A stretch of DNA of 64,000 nt from an uncultured Bacteroidota bacterium (GTDB taxonomy: Bacteria; Bacteroidota; Bacteroidia; Flavobacteriales; Flavobacteriaceae), in the NCBI GenBank assembly GCA_902622595.1, contig CACNQM010000003.1, positions 62,001 to 126,000 on the forward strand, read 5' to 3'. Under the pieces are notes generated by a model that was given only the letters and a program-made list of their open reading frames with translations, had not been told where the DNA came from and ran no database searches. This document shows positions 9,132 to 17,761 of this stretch, one piece after another. The number at the start of each line of letters is the position of its first letter. Position 1 is the first letter of the stretch. Made by a program: the position numbers and the translations under genes.

Positions 9132-11396
9132 ATGGCTTTTGATATTAATGTTATAAAGACTGTGTACGCAAAAATGTCTTCTAAGATTGATAATGCAAGA
9201 AAAATTATTGGCAGACCTTTAACTTATTCAGAAAAAATTTTATACTCTCATCTATGGGATGAATCATCAAAGAAAGTTTTTAAAAGAGGTGAAGATTATG
9301 TTGATTTTGGTCCTGACCGTGTTACATGCCAAGATGCTACAGCTCAGATGGCACTTCTACAATTTATGCAAGCTGGAAAGGATAAAGTAGCAGTTCCTAC
9401 AACTGTTCATTGTGATCATCTAATTTTAGCTCAATCAGGTGCACAAAAAGATCTTAAGAATGCTAATAAAGTTAGTTCAGAAGTATTTAATTTTTTAGAG
9501 TCTGTATCAAGAAAATACGGTATTGGGTTTTGGAAACCAGGAGCAGGAATCATTCATCAAGTTATTCTAGAAAATTACGCTTTTCCTGGAGGCATGATGA
9601 TTGGTACTGATTCACATACTGTAAATGCTGGAGGATTAGGAATGATTGCAATAGGTGTGGGAGGAGCAGATGCAGTTGATGTTATGGCAGGAATGCCATG
9701 GGAGTTAAAATTTCCAAAATTAATTGGTATAAAACTAACTGGTAAATTAAATGGTTGGGCTTCAGCCAAAGATGTAATTTTAAAAGTTGCAGGAATTTTA
9801 ACTGTTAAAGGTGGAACAGGATATATACTTGAATATTTTGGGGATGGAGCTGAATCTCTCTCTTGTACTGGGAAAGGTACAATTTGTAACATGGGTGCTG
9901 AAGTTGGGGCAACCACATCAATATTTGCATATGACGAATCAATGGAAAGATATTTAAAATCTACTGAAAGAGAAGACGTAGTTAACGCTGCTTCAAATAT
10001 TAAAGATGATCTAAAAGCAGACCAAGAAGTATATGATAATCCTGAAAAATATTTTGATGAAGTTATTGAAATTGATTTGAATACTTTAAAACCACATATT
10101 AATGGACCATTTACTCCTGATCTTGCTACACCGGTTAATGAGATGAAAGATAAAGCCAAGTTAGAAGGCTGGCCAACTGATATAAAATGGGGTCTTATTG
10201 GGTCCTGTACAAACTCATCATACGAAGATCTTTCAAGAGCTGCATCTATTGCCAAACAAGCTTTAGAAAAGAATATTAAGATAAAATCTAAATTAGGAAT
10301 AAACCCTGGTTCAGAGCAGGTAAGATATACAGCTGAAAGAGATGGCATAATTGACCTTTTTGAAAAACTTGAATCAAAAATATTTACTAATGCCTGTGGA
10401 CCTTGTATAGGTCAATGGAATAGGGAGGGTGAAGATAATACTGAGAAAAATTCAATCATTCATTCTTTTAATAGAAATTTTGCCAAAAGAGCAGATGGTA
10501 ACCCTAACACTCATGCTTTTGTGACTTCACCAGAAATGGTAATGGCTGTTGCCTTATCTGGAAATCTTGATTTTAACCCTATTACCGATAATTTAACATC
10601 TGAGGATGGTCATAAAGTATTTTTAGATCCTCCATTTGGAGATGAATTACCTTCAAATGGTTTTGATTGTGAAGACAATGGATATATTGAGCCACCAATT
10701 GACGGATCTGATATTCAAATAAAGATAGATCCAGATTCAAAAAGACTACAACTATTGGAAGCATTTAGACCATGGGATGGAAAAAATATCTATAATGCAA
10801 AACTTTTGATTAAGGCTCATGGTAAATGTACAACAGATCATATTTCAATGGCAGGCCCATGGTTAAGGTTTAGGGGACACTTAGATAATATCTCCGATAA
10901 TTGCCTAATAGGTGCAGTTAATAGTTTTAACATGAAGACAAACTCAGTTAAAAATCAAATTACAGGAGAATATGGCCCGGTTCCTGAAACTCAAAGATTT
11001 TATAAAAAAAATAAAATAAATACCATAGTTGTTGGAGATCATAATTATGGTGAGGGTTCTTCAAGAGAACATGCGGCTATGGAGCCGAGACACCTAGGGA
11101 TTAAAGCAGTAATTGTTAAGTCTTTTGCTAGGATTCATGAAACAAATTTAAAGAAACAGGGAATGTTAGCTTTGACTTTTAATGAAGAAAATGATTATGA
11201 TAAAATTCAGGAAGATGATACATTTAACTTTATAGACTTAGAATCTTTTTCACCAAATAAATCCATTTCACTAGAGATAATTCATTCAAATAATTCCAAA
11301 GAAATTATTAAATTGAGCCATACTTTTAATGCACAGCAAATAGAGTGGTATAAAAATGGTTCTGCATTAAATTTGATTAAAGCAAACAATCTATGA
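9132..11396 (+). CDS. acn: aconitate hydratase
   Basis: 754 aa, the length of the mitochondrial-type aconitases used by Bacteroidota. It interconverts citrate and isocitrate in the TCA cycle through a [4Fe-4S] cluster. The three cluster cysteines are visible in [10 protein letters not shown] and [10 protein letters not shown]. Other family segments are [13 protein letters not shown] and, in the C-terminal swivel domain, [15 protein letters not shown]. Its TGA stop overlaps the alkB start by 4 nt (ATGA), so the two are translationally coupled, an unusual pairing. Confidence 0.95.
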   Translation: MAFDINVIKTVYAKMSSKIDNARKIIGRPLTYSEKILYSHLWDESSKKVFKRGEDYVDFGPDRVTCQDATAQMALLQFMQAGKDKVAVPTTVHCDHLILAQSGAQKDLKNANKVSSEVFNFLESVSRKYGIGFWKPGAGIIHQVILENYAFPGGMMIGTDSHTVNAGGLGMIAIGVGGADAVDVMAGMPWELKFPKLIGIKLTGKLNGWASAKDVILKVAGILTVKGGTGYILEYFGDGAESLSCTGKGTICNMGAEVGATTSIFAYDESMERYLKSTEREDVVNAASNIKDDLKADQEVYDNPEKYFDEVIEIDLNTLKPHINGPFTPDLATPVNEMKDKAKLEGWPTDIKWGLIGSCTNSSYEDLSRAASIAKQALEKNIKIKSKLGINPGSEQVRYTAERDGIIDLFEKLESKIFTNACGPCIGQWNREGEDNTEKNSIIHSFNRNFAKRADGNPNTHAFVTSPEMVMAVALSGNLDFNPITDNLTSEDGHKVFLDPPFGDELPSNGFDCEDNGYIEPPIDGSDIQIKIDPDSKRLQLLEAFRPWDGKNIYNAKLLIKAHGKCTTDHISMAGPWLRFRGHLDNISDNCLIGAVNSFNMKTNSVKNQITGEYGPVPETQRFYKKNKINTIVVGDHNYGEGSSREHAAMEPRHLGIKAVIVKSFARIHETNLKKQGMLALTFNEENDYDKIQEDDTFNFIDLESFSPNKSISLEIIHSNNSKEIIKLSHTFNAQQIEWYKNGSALNLIKANNL

Positions 11397-12439
11397 TAAA
11401 AGACCTCAAATATTTAATGTCCTATTCAATTGCTCTTTTTGCATTTATTGGTATTTCATTGGGTGGTTTTTATAACTACCTTGCTGTTTTTTTTACATTT
11501 GTTTTTATTCCAGTTCTTGAAATAATTGTTAGGAAAAGCGACGAAAAATATACAGATGAAGAAAAGAAAAATAGAAATCTTGATCCTTTCTTTGATTTAT
11601 TATTATATCTAAATATTCCTATTGTATTTGGTATCTTCTTTTTCTCACTTGAAAAACTTGCACTTGCCTCTTCAGTATATGATATTATTGGAATAATTCT
11701 ATCAGCAAGCATAGTTATGGCTACTAATGGGATTAATGTTGGTCACGAGCTGGGTCATAGAAAGTCATTAATAGCAAGAACTTGTTCTAAACTTTTGTAT
11801 CTCCCTTGTCAGTATATGCATTTTTACATAGAACACAATTTTGGACACCATATAAATGTTGCAACTCCAGAGGATCCTGCGACAGCTAGATATAAACAAA
11901 CAGTATATAGTTTTTGGATAACATCTGTTATCAGAACATATGTAAGCGCATGGGAAATTCAGCTTAAGCTTCTAAAAGTTTCCAAAAGGAGCTTCTTTTC
12001 AATTAAAAATGATATGGTTTTTTATACACTGTTTCAATTATCATTTTTAATTTTTATTTATTTTAATTTTGGATTATATCTAACTCTTCTATCTATTGCA
12101 ATGTCTATTGTATCATTTTTATTTTTAGAAACAATAAATTATGTAGAACATTATGGTCTTTTGAGAAAAAAAGAGCCAAGTGGAAGATACGAGAGAGTTA
12201 AGCCACATCATTCCTGGAATTCAAACCATACAATTGGAAGAATTGTGTTATATGAACTAACAAGACATAGTGATCATCACTTCAAATCTTCCAAGAAATA
12301 TCAAGTGTTAGAATCATTGGATGAATGTCCTCATTTGCCACATGGGTATCCAACTTCAATATTATTATCACTTATCCCTCCTTTATGGTTTAATATTATG
12401 AATCCTTTAGTTAGGATTCACATGGATTATTCTGATTAA
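11393..12439 (+). CDS. alkB: AlkB-type alkane 1-monooxygenase / membrane di-iron hydroxylase
   Basis: 348 aa integral membrane protein with several hydrophobic spans. All histidine boxes of AlkB are present: HELGH (118-122), EHNFGHH (147-153), the signature [10 protein letters not shown], and TRHSDHH near the C-terminus, which together bind the di-iron centre. Expected reaction is terminal hydroxylation of medium-chain alkanes or related hydrocarbons. The N-terminus is shorter than in Pseudomonas AlkB (about 400 aa). No rubredoxin or rubredoxin reductase lies in this window, so electron donors must be encoded elsewhere. Coupling to aconitase suggests hydrocarbon carbon entering the TCA cycle, which is inference. 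AlkB-like xylene or fatty-acid hydroxylases are alternatives. Confidence 0.85.
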   Translation: MIKDLKYLMSYSIALFAFIGISLGGFYNYLAVFFTFVFIPVLEIIVRKSDEKYTDEEKKNRNLDPFFDLLLYLNIPIVFGIFFFSLEKLALASSVYDIIGIILSASIVMATNGINVGHELGHRKSLIARTCSKLLYLPCQYMHFYIEHNFGHHINVATPEDPATARYKQTVYSFWITSVIRTYVSAWEIQLKLLKVSKRSFFSIKNDMVFYTLFQLSFLIFIYFNFGLYLTLLSIAMSIVSFLFLETINYVEHYGLLRKKEPSGRYERVKPHHSWNSNHTIGRIVLYELTRHSDHHFKSSKKYQVLESLDECPHLPHGYPTSILLSLIPPLWFNIMNPLVRIHMDYSD

Positions 12440-13092
12440 TTATGATCTTTACTGCAATCATGAAATATATGGGGAAGATTAGGTTCACTAGCTCCAACTG
12501 TATAATCTTCATACCAACTACAATCAAGATATCTTAATCCGTCAAATTTTTTATCAAAAAATCTATTTTTTGATTCTATAAAGCCATTGTATGTACTGGC
12601 AAAAGGAGAGGAGGCGTGCATTATGTCTTCAGGATTTGAGCTATGACCATATCTTAAAACATCATGCCCAAATTCATGATACATTAATCCTAGTTTTTGC
12701 CAAATGTCTATGTCATTCCAATATCTAAAAGCAATACCAACTCTAACTCTTGAGTCGTCACATGAGGATGCAGCATAAGCTCCATAGTCAAGAACCTCAC
12801 CTGATGCAAATAATGCATCTGATTCATATTCATAAAAAATATGTACATCTGTATTAAGCTTACCAAAGTCTGGATTCGAACTCATAGAACATTTAGCATC
12901 AGCAACAAATATATCCCAAAAGGCATATAAATTATCTGAGTCAAAGTTTGGATCAGCTAATTTGTCGTAATTAACGCAACTAAATAATTTTTTATCAGGA
13001 GCTATTTCATAAACAAGAGAGTTTTTAGCACATCCTAAAAAAATTAAATAAATAGATACTGTTAATAAAACTTTTAACTTTGAGAGGGACAT
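12436..13092 (-). CDS. lipoprotein, HExxH metallopeptidase-like, second of tandem pair
   Basis: 218 aa. A signal peptide ends in the lipobox FLGC (C21). The core motif is HEFGHDVLRYGH: H139, E140, H143 and a further H150, followed by DIM at 156-158, like a zinc protease with a Met-turn. The spacing HExxH-x6-H has one residue more than the metzincin HExxHxxGxxH. Cysteines at 39, 68, 111 and 191 are shared with the upstream neighbour, suggesting two disulfides; it has an extra C-terminal tail with one more cysteine. I do not recognise a named family. Its ATG overlaps the upstream gene by 19 nt, and its 3' end overlaps convergent alkB by 4 nt. Confidence 0.7.
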   Translation of the reverse strand: MSLSKLKVLLTVSIYLIFLGCAKNSLVYEIAPDKKLFSCVNYDKLADPNFDSDNLYAFWDIFVADAKCSMSSNPDFGKLNTDVHIFYEYESDALFASGEVLDYGAYAASSCDDSRVRVGIAFRYWNDIDIWQKLGLMYHEFGHDVLRYGHSSNPEDIMHASSPFASTYNGFIESKNRFFDKKFDGLRYLDCSWYEDYTVGASEPNLPHIFHDCSKDHN

Positions 13093-13673
13093 GGTATATA
13101 CTTAATTCCCGGAAATGATTTTCTAAACATTCTGTCCTTTGCCTCAATAAAATCATTAATATTTATATCACTTCTAGTACTAGATGGGAACATTATGTCT
13201 GCACGATCTGTACTATGTTCATACTTATAAACATCATGACCAAATTCATGATACATTATCCATATTCTTTGAAGTAAATTTTTTTCAGTCCATTCATCAT
13301 AAAGCACTCCAACATTAACTGCACTATCATTACAATACCCGGAAAAGGTAGAATAAGCTATATGGTCCGCTGTAACACCAGAAGCAATTTGAGCTACAGT
13401 TCTGTATTCAAAAAAGATATTGGGTGATTTATTTCTTTCACCATAGTCAGGACCTCCTCTTGTACACTTTACATCATTAACAAATTTGTACCAATACTGC
13501 ATTAAATCGTCTTGGTTAGTATTTTTCGGATCTAGTAGTTCATCGTAACTAACACAACTATAAATCTGCTCAATTTCTTCTTCTATAATTTCAATTTCTG
13601 TATCACTATTGTCAGATTTAGAACAAGCTAAAATTAGAAAAAATGATAAAAGATATGTAATAATTTTTTTCAT
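13074..13673 (-). CDS. lipoprotein, HExxH metallopeptidase-like, first of tandem pair
   Basis: 199 aa from the ATG at 13671-13673, with lipobox ILAC (C17). It is a paralogue of the next gene. Conserved are CVSYDELLDP, the zinc motif HEFGHDVYKYEH (H142, E143, H146, H153), DIM at 159-161, and cysteines 40, 70, 114 and 195. A longer frame to 13775 would read straight through the tRNA-Met gene and has no signal peptide, so I reject it. The start is 12 nt after the tRNA end, so it is probably co-transcribed with tRNA-Met. Expected place is the cell surface or periplasm; substrate unknown. Confidence 0.72.
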   Translation of the reverse strand: MKKIITYLLSFFLILACSKSDNSDTEIEIIEEEIEQIYSCVSYDELLDPKNTNQDDLMQYWYKFVNDVKCTRGGPDYGERNKSPNIFFEYRTVAQIASGVTADHIAYSTFSGYCNDSAVNVGVLYDEWTEKNLLQRIWIMYHEFGHDVYKYEHSTDRADIMFPSSTRSDININDFIEAKDRMFRKSFPGIKYIPCPSQS

Positions 13674-13685
13674 CAATTTATATTG

Positions 13686-13759
13686 TAGCGAGAGGGAGAT
13701 TTGAACTCCCGACCTCCGGGTTATGAATCCGACGCTCTCACCAACTGAGCTACCTCGCC
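13686..13759 (-). tRNA. tRNA-Met (CAU), elongator type
   Basis: The minus strand folds as a cloverleaf: acceptor GGCGAGG with TCTCGCT (G-U at the ends), D-arm GCTCAGTTGGTGAGAGC, anticodon loop TTCATAA, T-arm GGGAGTTCAAATCTCCC, discriminator A. CCA is not encoded. The CAU anticodon could also mark tRNA-Ile2 or initiator, but the acceptor begins with a pairable G and the D-arm matches elongator Met tRNAs of this phylum as I remember them. The last anticodon-stem pair is an A-C mismatch. Confidence 0.9.
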
Positions 13760-13772
13760 AAATTAAGAAATG

Positions 13773-13780
13773 CAAATATA
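13773..13780 (-). promoter_or_regulatory. -7 box of tRNA-Met promoter
   Basis: TATATTTG on the minus strand is a perfect TAnnTTTG -7 box, 14 nt before the tRNA 5' end. No clear -33 TTG at normal spacing. It probably drives the tRNA and the two lipoprotein genes behind it. Confidence 0.45.
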
Positions 13781-13861
13781 TAAAACAAATCTCAAGAAAT
13801 TATTGCCAAAAAACTCTTAATTAATGTAAATACTAACTTTTTTTAATATATTGGAAAATAT

Positions 13862-14254
13862 ATGGGTAAGAAAAAAGAATTTGTTATTGAGTATGATTTT
13901 CAATCATCCCCACAGCTTTTATTCCAATATCTTTCTTCGCCATCAGGACTATCTGAATGGTTTTCTGATGATGTTAATTATAGAGGTGAAAAGTATACAT
14001 TTTTTTGGGGTGAGTCTGAAGAGTATGCAAGAGTTTTATCAAAAAAAAATAATGAAAAAATTAGATTTCAATGGATAACTGAGGAAGATGATGAAGAAGA
14101 CTATTTTTTTGAATTTAAGATCGAAATGGATGAAATTACAAAGGATGTATCTCTTATCATTACGGATTTTTCTGAGGAAGATGAACTTGAAGAAGCTAAG
14201 CTTCTATGGGATAGTCTAGTATCAGACTTAAAGCAAGTTCTCGGTTCAACCTAA
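13862..14254 (+). CDS. START-like domain protein (START_2/SRPBCC fold)
   Basis: 130 aa, acidic. FVIEYDFQSSPQLLFQYLSS, LSEWFSDDV and the C-terminal helix WDSLVSDLKQVLG match the Bacteroidota START-like family (PF19569), a helix-grip fold with an internal hydrophobic cavity. Ligand and role are unknown. It converges on yqgE with a 4-nt overlap of stop codons. In other flavobacteria as I recall it also sits beside YqgE and HU, so the position is conserved. Confidence 0.8.
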   Translation: MGKKKEFVIEYDFQSSPQLLFQYLSSPSGLSEWFSDDVNYRGEKYTFFWGESEEYARVLSKKNNEKIRFQWITEEDDEEDYFFEFKIEMDEITKDVSLIITDFSEEDELEEAKLLWDSLVSDLKQVLGST

Positions 14255-14790
14255 TTTAGTGTTATATCATCAGGAGAATTCGACCATGGAATATATTTAT
14301 CTCCTAAATTCTTAATTTGATGATTCCAGCTGTTTTTTTCTTTTAACTTGAATACATCATTTTCCTTTGTGTTATTAATTATCCAGAAGTTATTTTCTAT
14401 TTCATCGTCTAATTGATCTATTCCCCATCCAGAGTAACCCTGGAATAATATAAAGTCATTTATATCTACTTTGTTTTTCTCTATAAGGTTAAAAAGAAAT
14501 TCGATATTATTTCCCCAATATATATTGTCATAAATATTTAAAATCTCTGGGTATTTCTTTTCACTCTTTAATAAAAAGTAATGATATGATGATACAGGAC
14601 CTCCGTAATTAAGTTCAATTTTTATTTTTTTTGAGGAGTCAATTTCCTTATTCATAAAAAGATTTGAGGGCCTATTTAGTATAAACCCAGTAATATCCTC
14701 GTCTGTTTGATCAACTATTAATATGATTGATTTATAGAAAATCATATCAGTTAATAGTCCAGGTGATGAAATAAGTAGTTTTCCTTTCAT
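14251..14790 (-). CDS. YqgE/AlgH family protein
   Basis: 179 aa from the ATG at 14788-14790 (MKGKLLISSPGL). GKLLISSP, TGFILNRPSN and FQGYSGWGIDQLDDEI are the family hallmarks (DUF179). Function is unsettled; the family is widespread in bacteria. An upstream ATG at 14832 would add 14 residues, but that stretch lies on the HU terminator hairpin and is not conserved, so I use the shorter start. Confidence 0.85.
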   Translation of the reverse strand: MKGKLLISSPGLLTDMIFYKSIILIVDQTDEDITGFILNRPSNLFMNKEIDSSKKIKIELNYGGPVSSYHYFLLKSEKKYPEILNIYDNIYWGNNIEFLFNLIEKNKVDINDFILFQGYSGWGIDQLDDEIENNFWIINNTKENDVFKLKEKNSWNHQIKNLGDKYIPWSNSPDDITLN

Positions 14791-14793
14791 ACT

Positions 14794-14822
14794 AAAAAAA
14801 AAGAGCTTCACATGGAAGCTCC
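14794..14822 (-). terminator. rho-independent terminator of the HU gene
   Basis: On the minus strand GAGCTTC, loop CATGT, GAAGCTC is followed by a run of nine T. It starts 33 nt after the HU stop codon and ends just before the yqgE start. Confidence 0.8.
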
Positions 14823-14854
14823 TTTTAGACATTTTATTTAAATGAATCTAAAAC

Positions 14855-15127
14855 TTAGTTTACTGTACTTGAAAGTTCAGCTCCAGCTTTAAATTTAACA
14901 ACTTTTTTTGCAGGGATTTTAATAGTTGCTCCAGTTTGAGGATTTCTACCATCTCTTGCAGCTCTTTGAGAAACTGACCAAGATCCAAATCCAACTAGTG
15001 AAACTCTTCCACCACCTTTTAAAGTTGAACTAACACTCCCTAGAAATGCTTCTAGAGCCATTTTCGCTGATGCTTTAGATATGCCAGCGTGAGCTGCCAT
15101 TGCATCAATTAATTCTGATTTGTTCAT
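14855..15127 (-). CDS. HU-family DNA-binding protein
   Basis: 90 aa histone-like protein. MNKSELIDAMA, the HU signature around GFGSWSVSQRAARDGRNP, and IKIPAKKVVKFKAG are diagnostic. It forms dimers that bend DNA and compact the nucleoid. It is a single-gene unit, with a promoter-like sequence upstream and a strong hairpin terminator downstream, as fits a highly expressed protein. Confidence 0.93.
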   Translation of the reverse strand: MNKSELIDAMAAHAGISKASAKMALEAFLGSVSSTLKGGGRVSLVGFGSWSVSQRAARDGRNPQTGATIKIPAKKVVKFKAGAELSSTVN

Positions 15128-15150
15128 ATCACTTAATTTTAATGTTTAAA

Positions 15151-15179
15151 CTAAAATACGTGATATTATGTAAGTCCAA
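15151..15179 (-). promoter_or_regulatory. candidate HU gene promoter
   Basis: On the minus strand TTG (15177-15179), an 18-nt spacer and TATTTTAG (15151-15158) resemble the Bacteroidota TTG-N18-TAnnTTTG arrangement with one mismatch. It predicts an untranslated leader of about 20 nt. Confidence 0.4.
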
Positions 15180-15250
15180 TGAAATAAGGGTCTAAAAAGA
15201 GAAATTTGTTAATAAATAGGTGTGTTTTGTTGATAATCTGACTATTCTTA

Positions 15251-16195
15251 TCAGTAAACATAGGAATTTTCATGAATTTTTAGTCCATTTATCAATTCTT
15301 TTGCACTCATAACTTTTCTATTTTCTAGCTGAATATATGTGCAATTAATAGAATCAACACCACTATTTATGTGTATTTCGCCATTATTAATTATAAATTT
15401 TCCAACTTTTTTTGAGTGGAAGCTATTTACCCTATTTGCTTCTAGAATTTTCATCCTCGTCTCATTGTCTCCGTTTTTCAATATAGTCCATGCTCCAGGT
15501 TTTGGCGATAGTCCTCTTATCATCCCAATTATTTCTTTCTGAGATTTATTCCAATCAATTCTTGTATTTTCTTTTGATAGTTTCGGAGCTATCTTAAAAC
15601 TACCATTAAAATCTTGCTTTGATGCCTTTAGGCTGTTAGATAAAACTCCTTTAATAGTCGTGATTAATAATCTTGATCCAATTGATGACAGTTTATTATA
15701 TAAAGAACCAAAATTATCCATATCCGATATATTAACTTCCTCTTTGAGCAAGATATCTCCCTGGTCAATTTTTTCGTTTATAAAGAAAGTAGTGACTCCT
15801 GTTTTTACCTCATTATTAATTAAACACCAATTAATTGGTGCAGCACCTCTGTAATTTGGTAATAATGATGCATGAAGATTAATTGTTCCATATTTAGGAA
15901 TAGAAAATATTTCAGCTGGAATTTTTCTAAATGCCACAACTATCATAATATCAGGATTTATCTCTATTATTTTATTGATAAATTCTTTGTCTTTAAGATT
16001 ATCAGGTTGAAGAATTTTAATATTATTTTTCTCAGCATATATCTTCACTTCACTTTGGGTAATTTTTTGACCTCTTCCAGATTTTCTGTCTGGAGAAGTT
16101 ACTACACAATTAACTTTATAGTTTAGATTGATCTCGTGAAGAGATTCCACTGCAAACTGAGGTGTGCCGAAAAAAATTAGTTTTAGATCATTCAT
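15251..16195 (-). CDS. fmt: methionyl-tRNA formyltransferase
   Basis: 314 aa. Formylates initiator Met-tRNA with 10-formyl-THF. The N-terminal catalytic domain shows LIFFGTPQFAVESL, DRKSGRGQK and the family signature HASLLPNYRGAAPINW; the C-terminal OB-like domain contains the LSPKPGAWTIL segment. Full length for the family. Its ATG overlaps the upstream ATPase gene by 4 nt (ATGA), so the pair is one operon. Confidence 0.93.
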   Translation of the reverse strand: MNDLKLIFFGTPQFAVESLHEINLNYKVNCVVTSPDRKSGRGQKITQSEVKIYAEKNNIKILQPDNLKDKEFINKIIEINPDIMIVVAFRKIPAEIFSIPKYGTINLHASLLPNYRGAAPINWCLINNEVKTGVTTFFINEKIDQGDILLKEEVNISDMDNFGSLYNKLSSIGSRLLITTIKGVLSNSLKASKQDFNGSFKIAPKLSKENTRIDWNKSQKEIIGMIRGLSPKPGAWTILKNGDNETRMKILEANRVNSFHSKKVGKFIINNGEIHINSGVDSINCTYIQLENRKVMSAKELINGLKIHENSYVY

Positions 16196-16740
16196 GGTAA
16201 ATTTTTCAAAATAAATTTTACTCTTTCTTCAATACTAAAATTAGGAACCTTAATCATATTAATTCCAGATTTTTTATATATCTCAAAAATAAAAGGGCTA
16301 ATTTTTTTTGCATCACTAAAATTCTCAATTCTATTTTCATCCTTTTTATATATTTCTTTCCATGGTTCAAATAATATGATCAAATCATAATTAAATTTAA
16401 ATGGTAATTCATCCCAATACATTGATGACTTACCTATTGAATTAAGATAAGCAGTAATTTCATGTATACCTCTGTCATAAAAAACTACACTTTCCCTACA
16501 ATCAATAAGATTTGCAGATTCAAAATCATGTTTTCTTTTATCTAGAATATTTTTACTTATTTTAATTGGATCTGTCTTAAAATTTGATCCTTTAAGTTTA
16601 AATTCATTAAAAATTTCTCTGGCAGCCTCTTCAAAGCAGTAAAATCTTTCTTTTTTTAATGCATTAATAACGCTAGTCTTCCCTGTTCCAGGACCACCGG
16701 CAAGAACAATTCTTTTATTTATTTTTTTTTCTGATAACAC
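16192..16740 (-). CDS. AAA-type ATPase (AAA_28/NadR-like P-loop)
   Basis: 182 aa single-domain P-loop protein. Walker A is GGPGTGKT at about 15-22, and VVFYDRGIHEI resembles the Walker B/DRG segment seen in NadR- and deoxynucleoside-kinase-like proteins (PF13521). LIILFEPWKEIY is also typical. Substrate unknown; a small-molecule kinase is as likely as an ATPase. It is the first gene of a pair with fmt. Confidence 0.75.
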   Translation of the reverse strand: MLSEKKINKRIVLAGGPGTGKTSVINALKKERFYCFEEAAREIFNEFKLKGSNFKTDPIKISKNILDKRKHDFESANLIDCRESVVFYDRGIHEITAYLNSIGKSSMYWDELPFKFNYDLIILFEPWKEIYKKDENRIENFSDAKKISPFIFEIYKKSGINMIKVPNFSIEERVKFILKNLP

Positions 16741-16755
16741 TCAGCCAAGGATTAT

Positions 16756-16763
16756 TATATTTG
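16756..16763 (+). promoter_or_regulatory. candidate -7 box for the DUF493-DUF4290-murA unit
   Basis: TATATTTG is a perfect TAnnTTTG box, 26 nt before the DUF493 start in the 48-nt divergent gap. No clear -33 TTG. Confidence 0.4.
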
Positions 16764-16788
16764 CATACTATTTACAAAATTAATTTCA

Positions 16789-17082
16789 TTGTCAAATAAA
16801 AACACTAAATCTGAAGATTTTTATTCAAGATTTGAGGAACAACTCAAAGAATCCCAATCATGGCCTGGTTCTTACCTATTTAAATTTATTCTTAAAAATG
16901 AAGCAGGTGAGTTGGAAATATTAAAATCAATATTAGAAAAACATAGAGGTAATCTTTCACAAAAATCTTCAACTAACAATAAATTTATAAGTGTAACATT
17001 TAAATATCTTGCATCTTCCCCATCAGATGTTATAAAAATCTATAAAGAAGCAAGTGTTATTGATGACATAATAAGCCTCTAG
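16789..17082 (+). CDS. DUF493 family protein (YbeD-like)
   Basis: 97 aa with a TTG start at 16789. WPGSYLFKFILKN and the ferredoxin-like alternation of strands and helices match DUF493/YbeD. No activity is established for this family; YbeD resembles the regulatory ACT-like domain of phosphoglycerate dehydrogenase. No in-frame ATG precedes the conserved region, which supports TTG. It leads a group with DUF4290 and murA. Confidence 0.75.
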   Translation: MSNKNTKSEDFYSRFEEQLKESQSWPGSYLFKFILKNEAGELEILKSILEKHRGNLSQKSSTNNKFISVTFKYLASSPSDVIKIYKEASVIDDIISL

Positions 17083-17113
17083 ATTGGTAATTAATTTATT
17101 AAATTGCATTAAT

Positions 17114-17761
17114 ATGGACTCGTTAGAATACAATACTGAGAGAACTAAGCTTATAATCCCTGAATATGGTAGGCATATTCACCAGATGATTGATCAAGCA
17201 GTAGCGCTAAAAGACAGAGAGGAAAGAAATAAAATGGCTAAAGCCATAATAGGTGTCATGGGTAATCTTAATCCTCACTTAAGAGATGTTCCTGATTTTC
17301 AGCATAAATTATGGGCTCAACTATTTATTATGTCAAATTTTGAGCTTGATGTTGATAGTCCTTTTGAAAAACCATCAAAAGAACTTTATGTCAATAGCAA
17401 ACCTAACAAGCTTGAATATCCTCAGAGCTATCCTAAGTACAGGTTCTATGGAAACAATATCAAGAAAATGATTGATATTGCTATAGGATGGGAAGAGGGA
17501 GAATTAAAGGACAAGCTAATTGCAAACATTGCTAATCATATGAAAAAATGTTTCCTAAATTGGAATAAAGATTCTGTTGATGATAAAGTGATTTTTGATC
17601 ACCTAGCAGATCTATCCAATGGAGCTTTAAAGGTTCCTGAGTCAAAACTTCCATTAACAGACTCAATTGAGTTCCTTAAAAACAAAATAAAGACAAATAA
17701 TAATTATAAGACAAATAAGACAAACAATAAAAATCGTAAAAAGTCTAAAAGAAGATATTAA
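17114..17761 (+). CDS. DUF4290 family protein
   Basis: 215 aa from the ATG at 17114. LEYNTERTKLIIPEYGRHI and IGVMGNLNPHLRDVPDFQHKLW are hallmark segments of DUF4290, a Bacteroidota-specific family of unknown function that is normally found next to murA, as here. The C-terminus ends in an Asn/Lys/Thr-rich tail (about 190-215) of low complexity. A TTG at 17084 would add ten unconserved residues. The stop overlaps the murA ATG by one base (TAATG). Confidence 0.85.
   Translation: MDSLEYNTERTKLIIPEYGRHIHQMIDQAVALKDREERNKMAKAIIGVMGNLNPHLRDVPDFQHKLWAQLFIMSNFELDVDSPFEKPSKELYVNSKPNKLEYPQSYPKYRFYGNNIKKMIDIAIGWEEGELKDKLIANIANHMKKCFLNWNKDSVDDKVIFDHLADLSNGALKVPESKLPLTDSIEFLKNKIKTNNNYKTNKTNNKNRKKSKRRY

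Noticed and set aside
9575-10348. 257-codon open frame antisense to aconitase
   Set aside because: It lies wholly within a clear aconitase gene, its translation shows no known motif, and long antisense frames are a known codon-bias effect.
13674-13775. N-terminal extension of the first lipoprotein gene
   Set aside because: It would translate tRNA-Met; the internal ATG at 13673 gives a proper lipoprotein signal peptide.
13851-14078. 75-codon frame starting before the START-like gene
   Set aside because: It overlaps the START-like gene in another frame and has no recognisable features.
14791-14832. N-terminal extension of YqgE
   Set aside because: This stretch is the HU terminator hairpin, and the family starts at MKGKLLIS.
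17690-17755. short A/C-rich direct repeats (AGACAAATAA-like)
   Set aside because: They code for the Asn/Lys/Thr-rich tail of DUF4290; simple low-complexity coding, not a CRISPR or iteron set.
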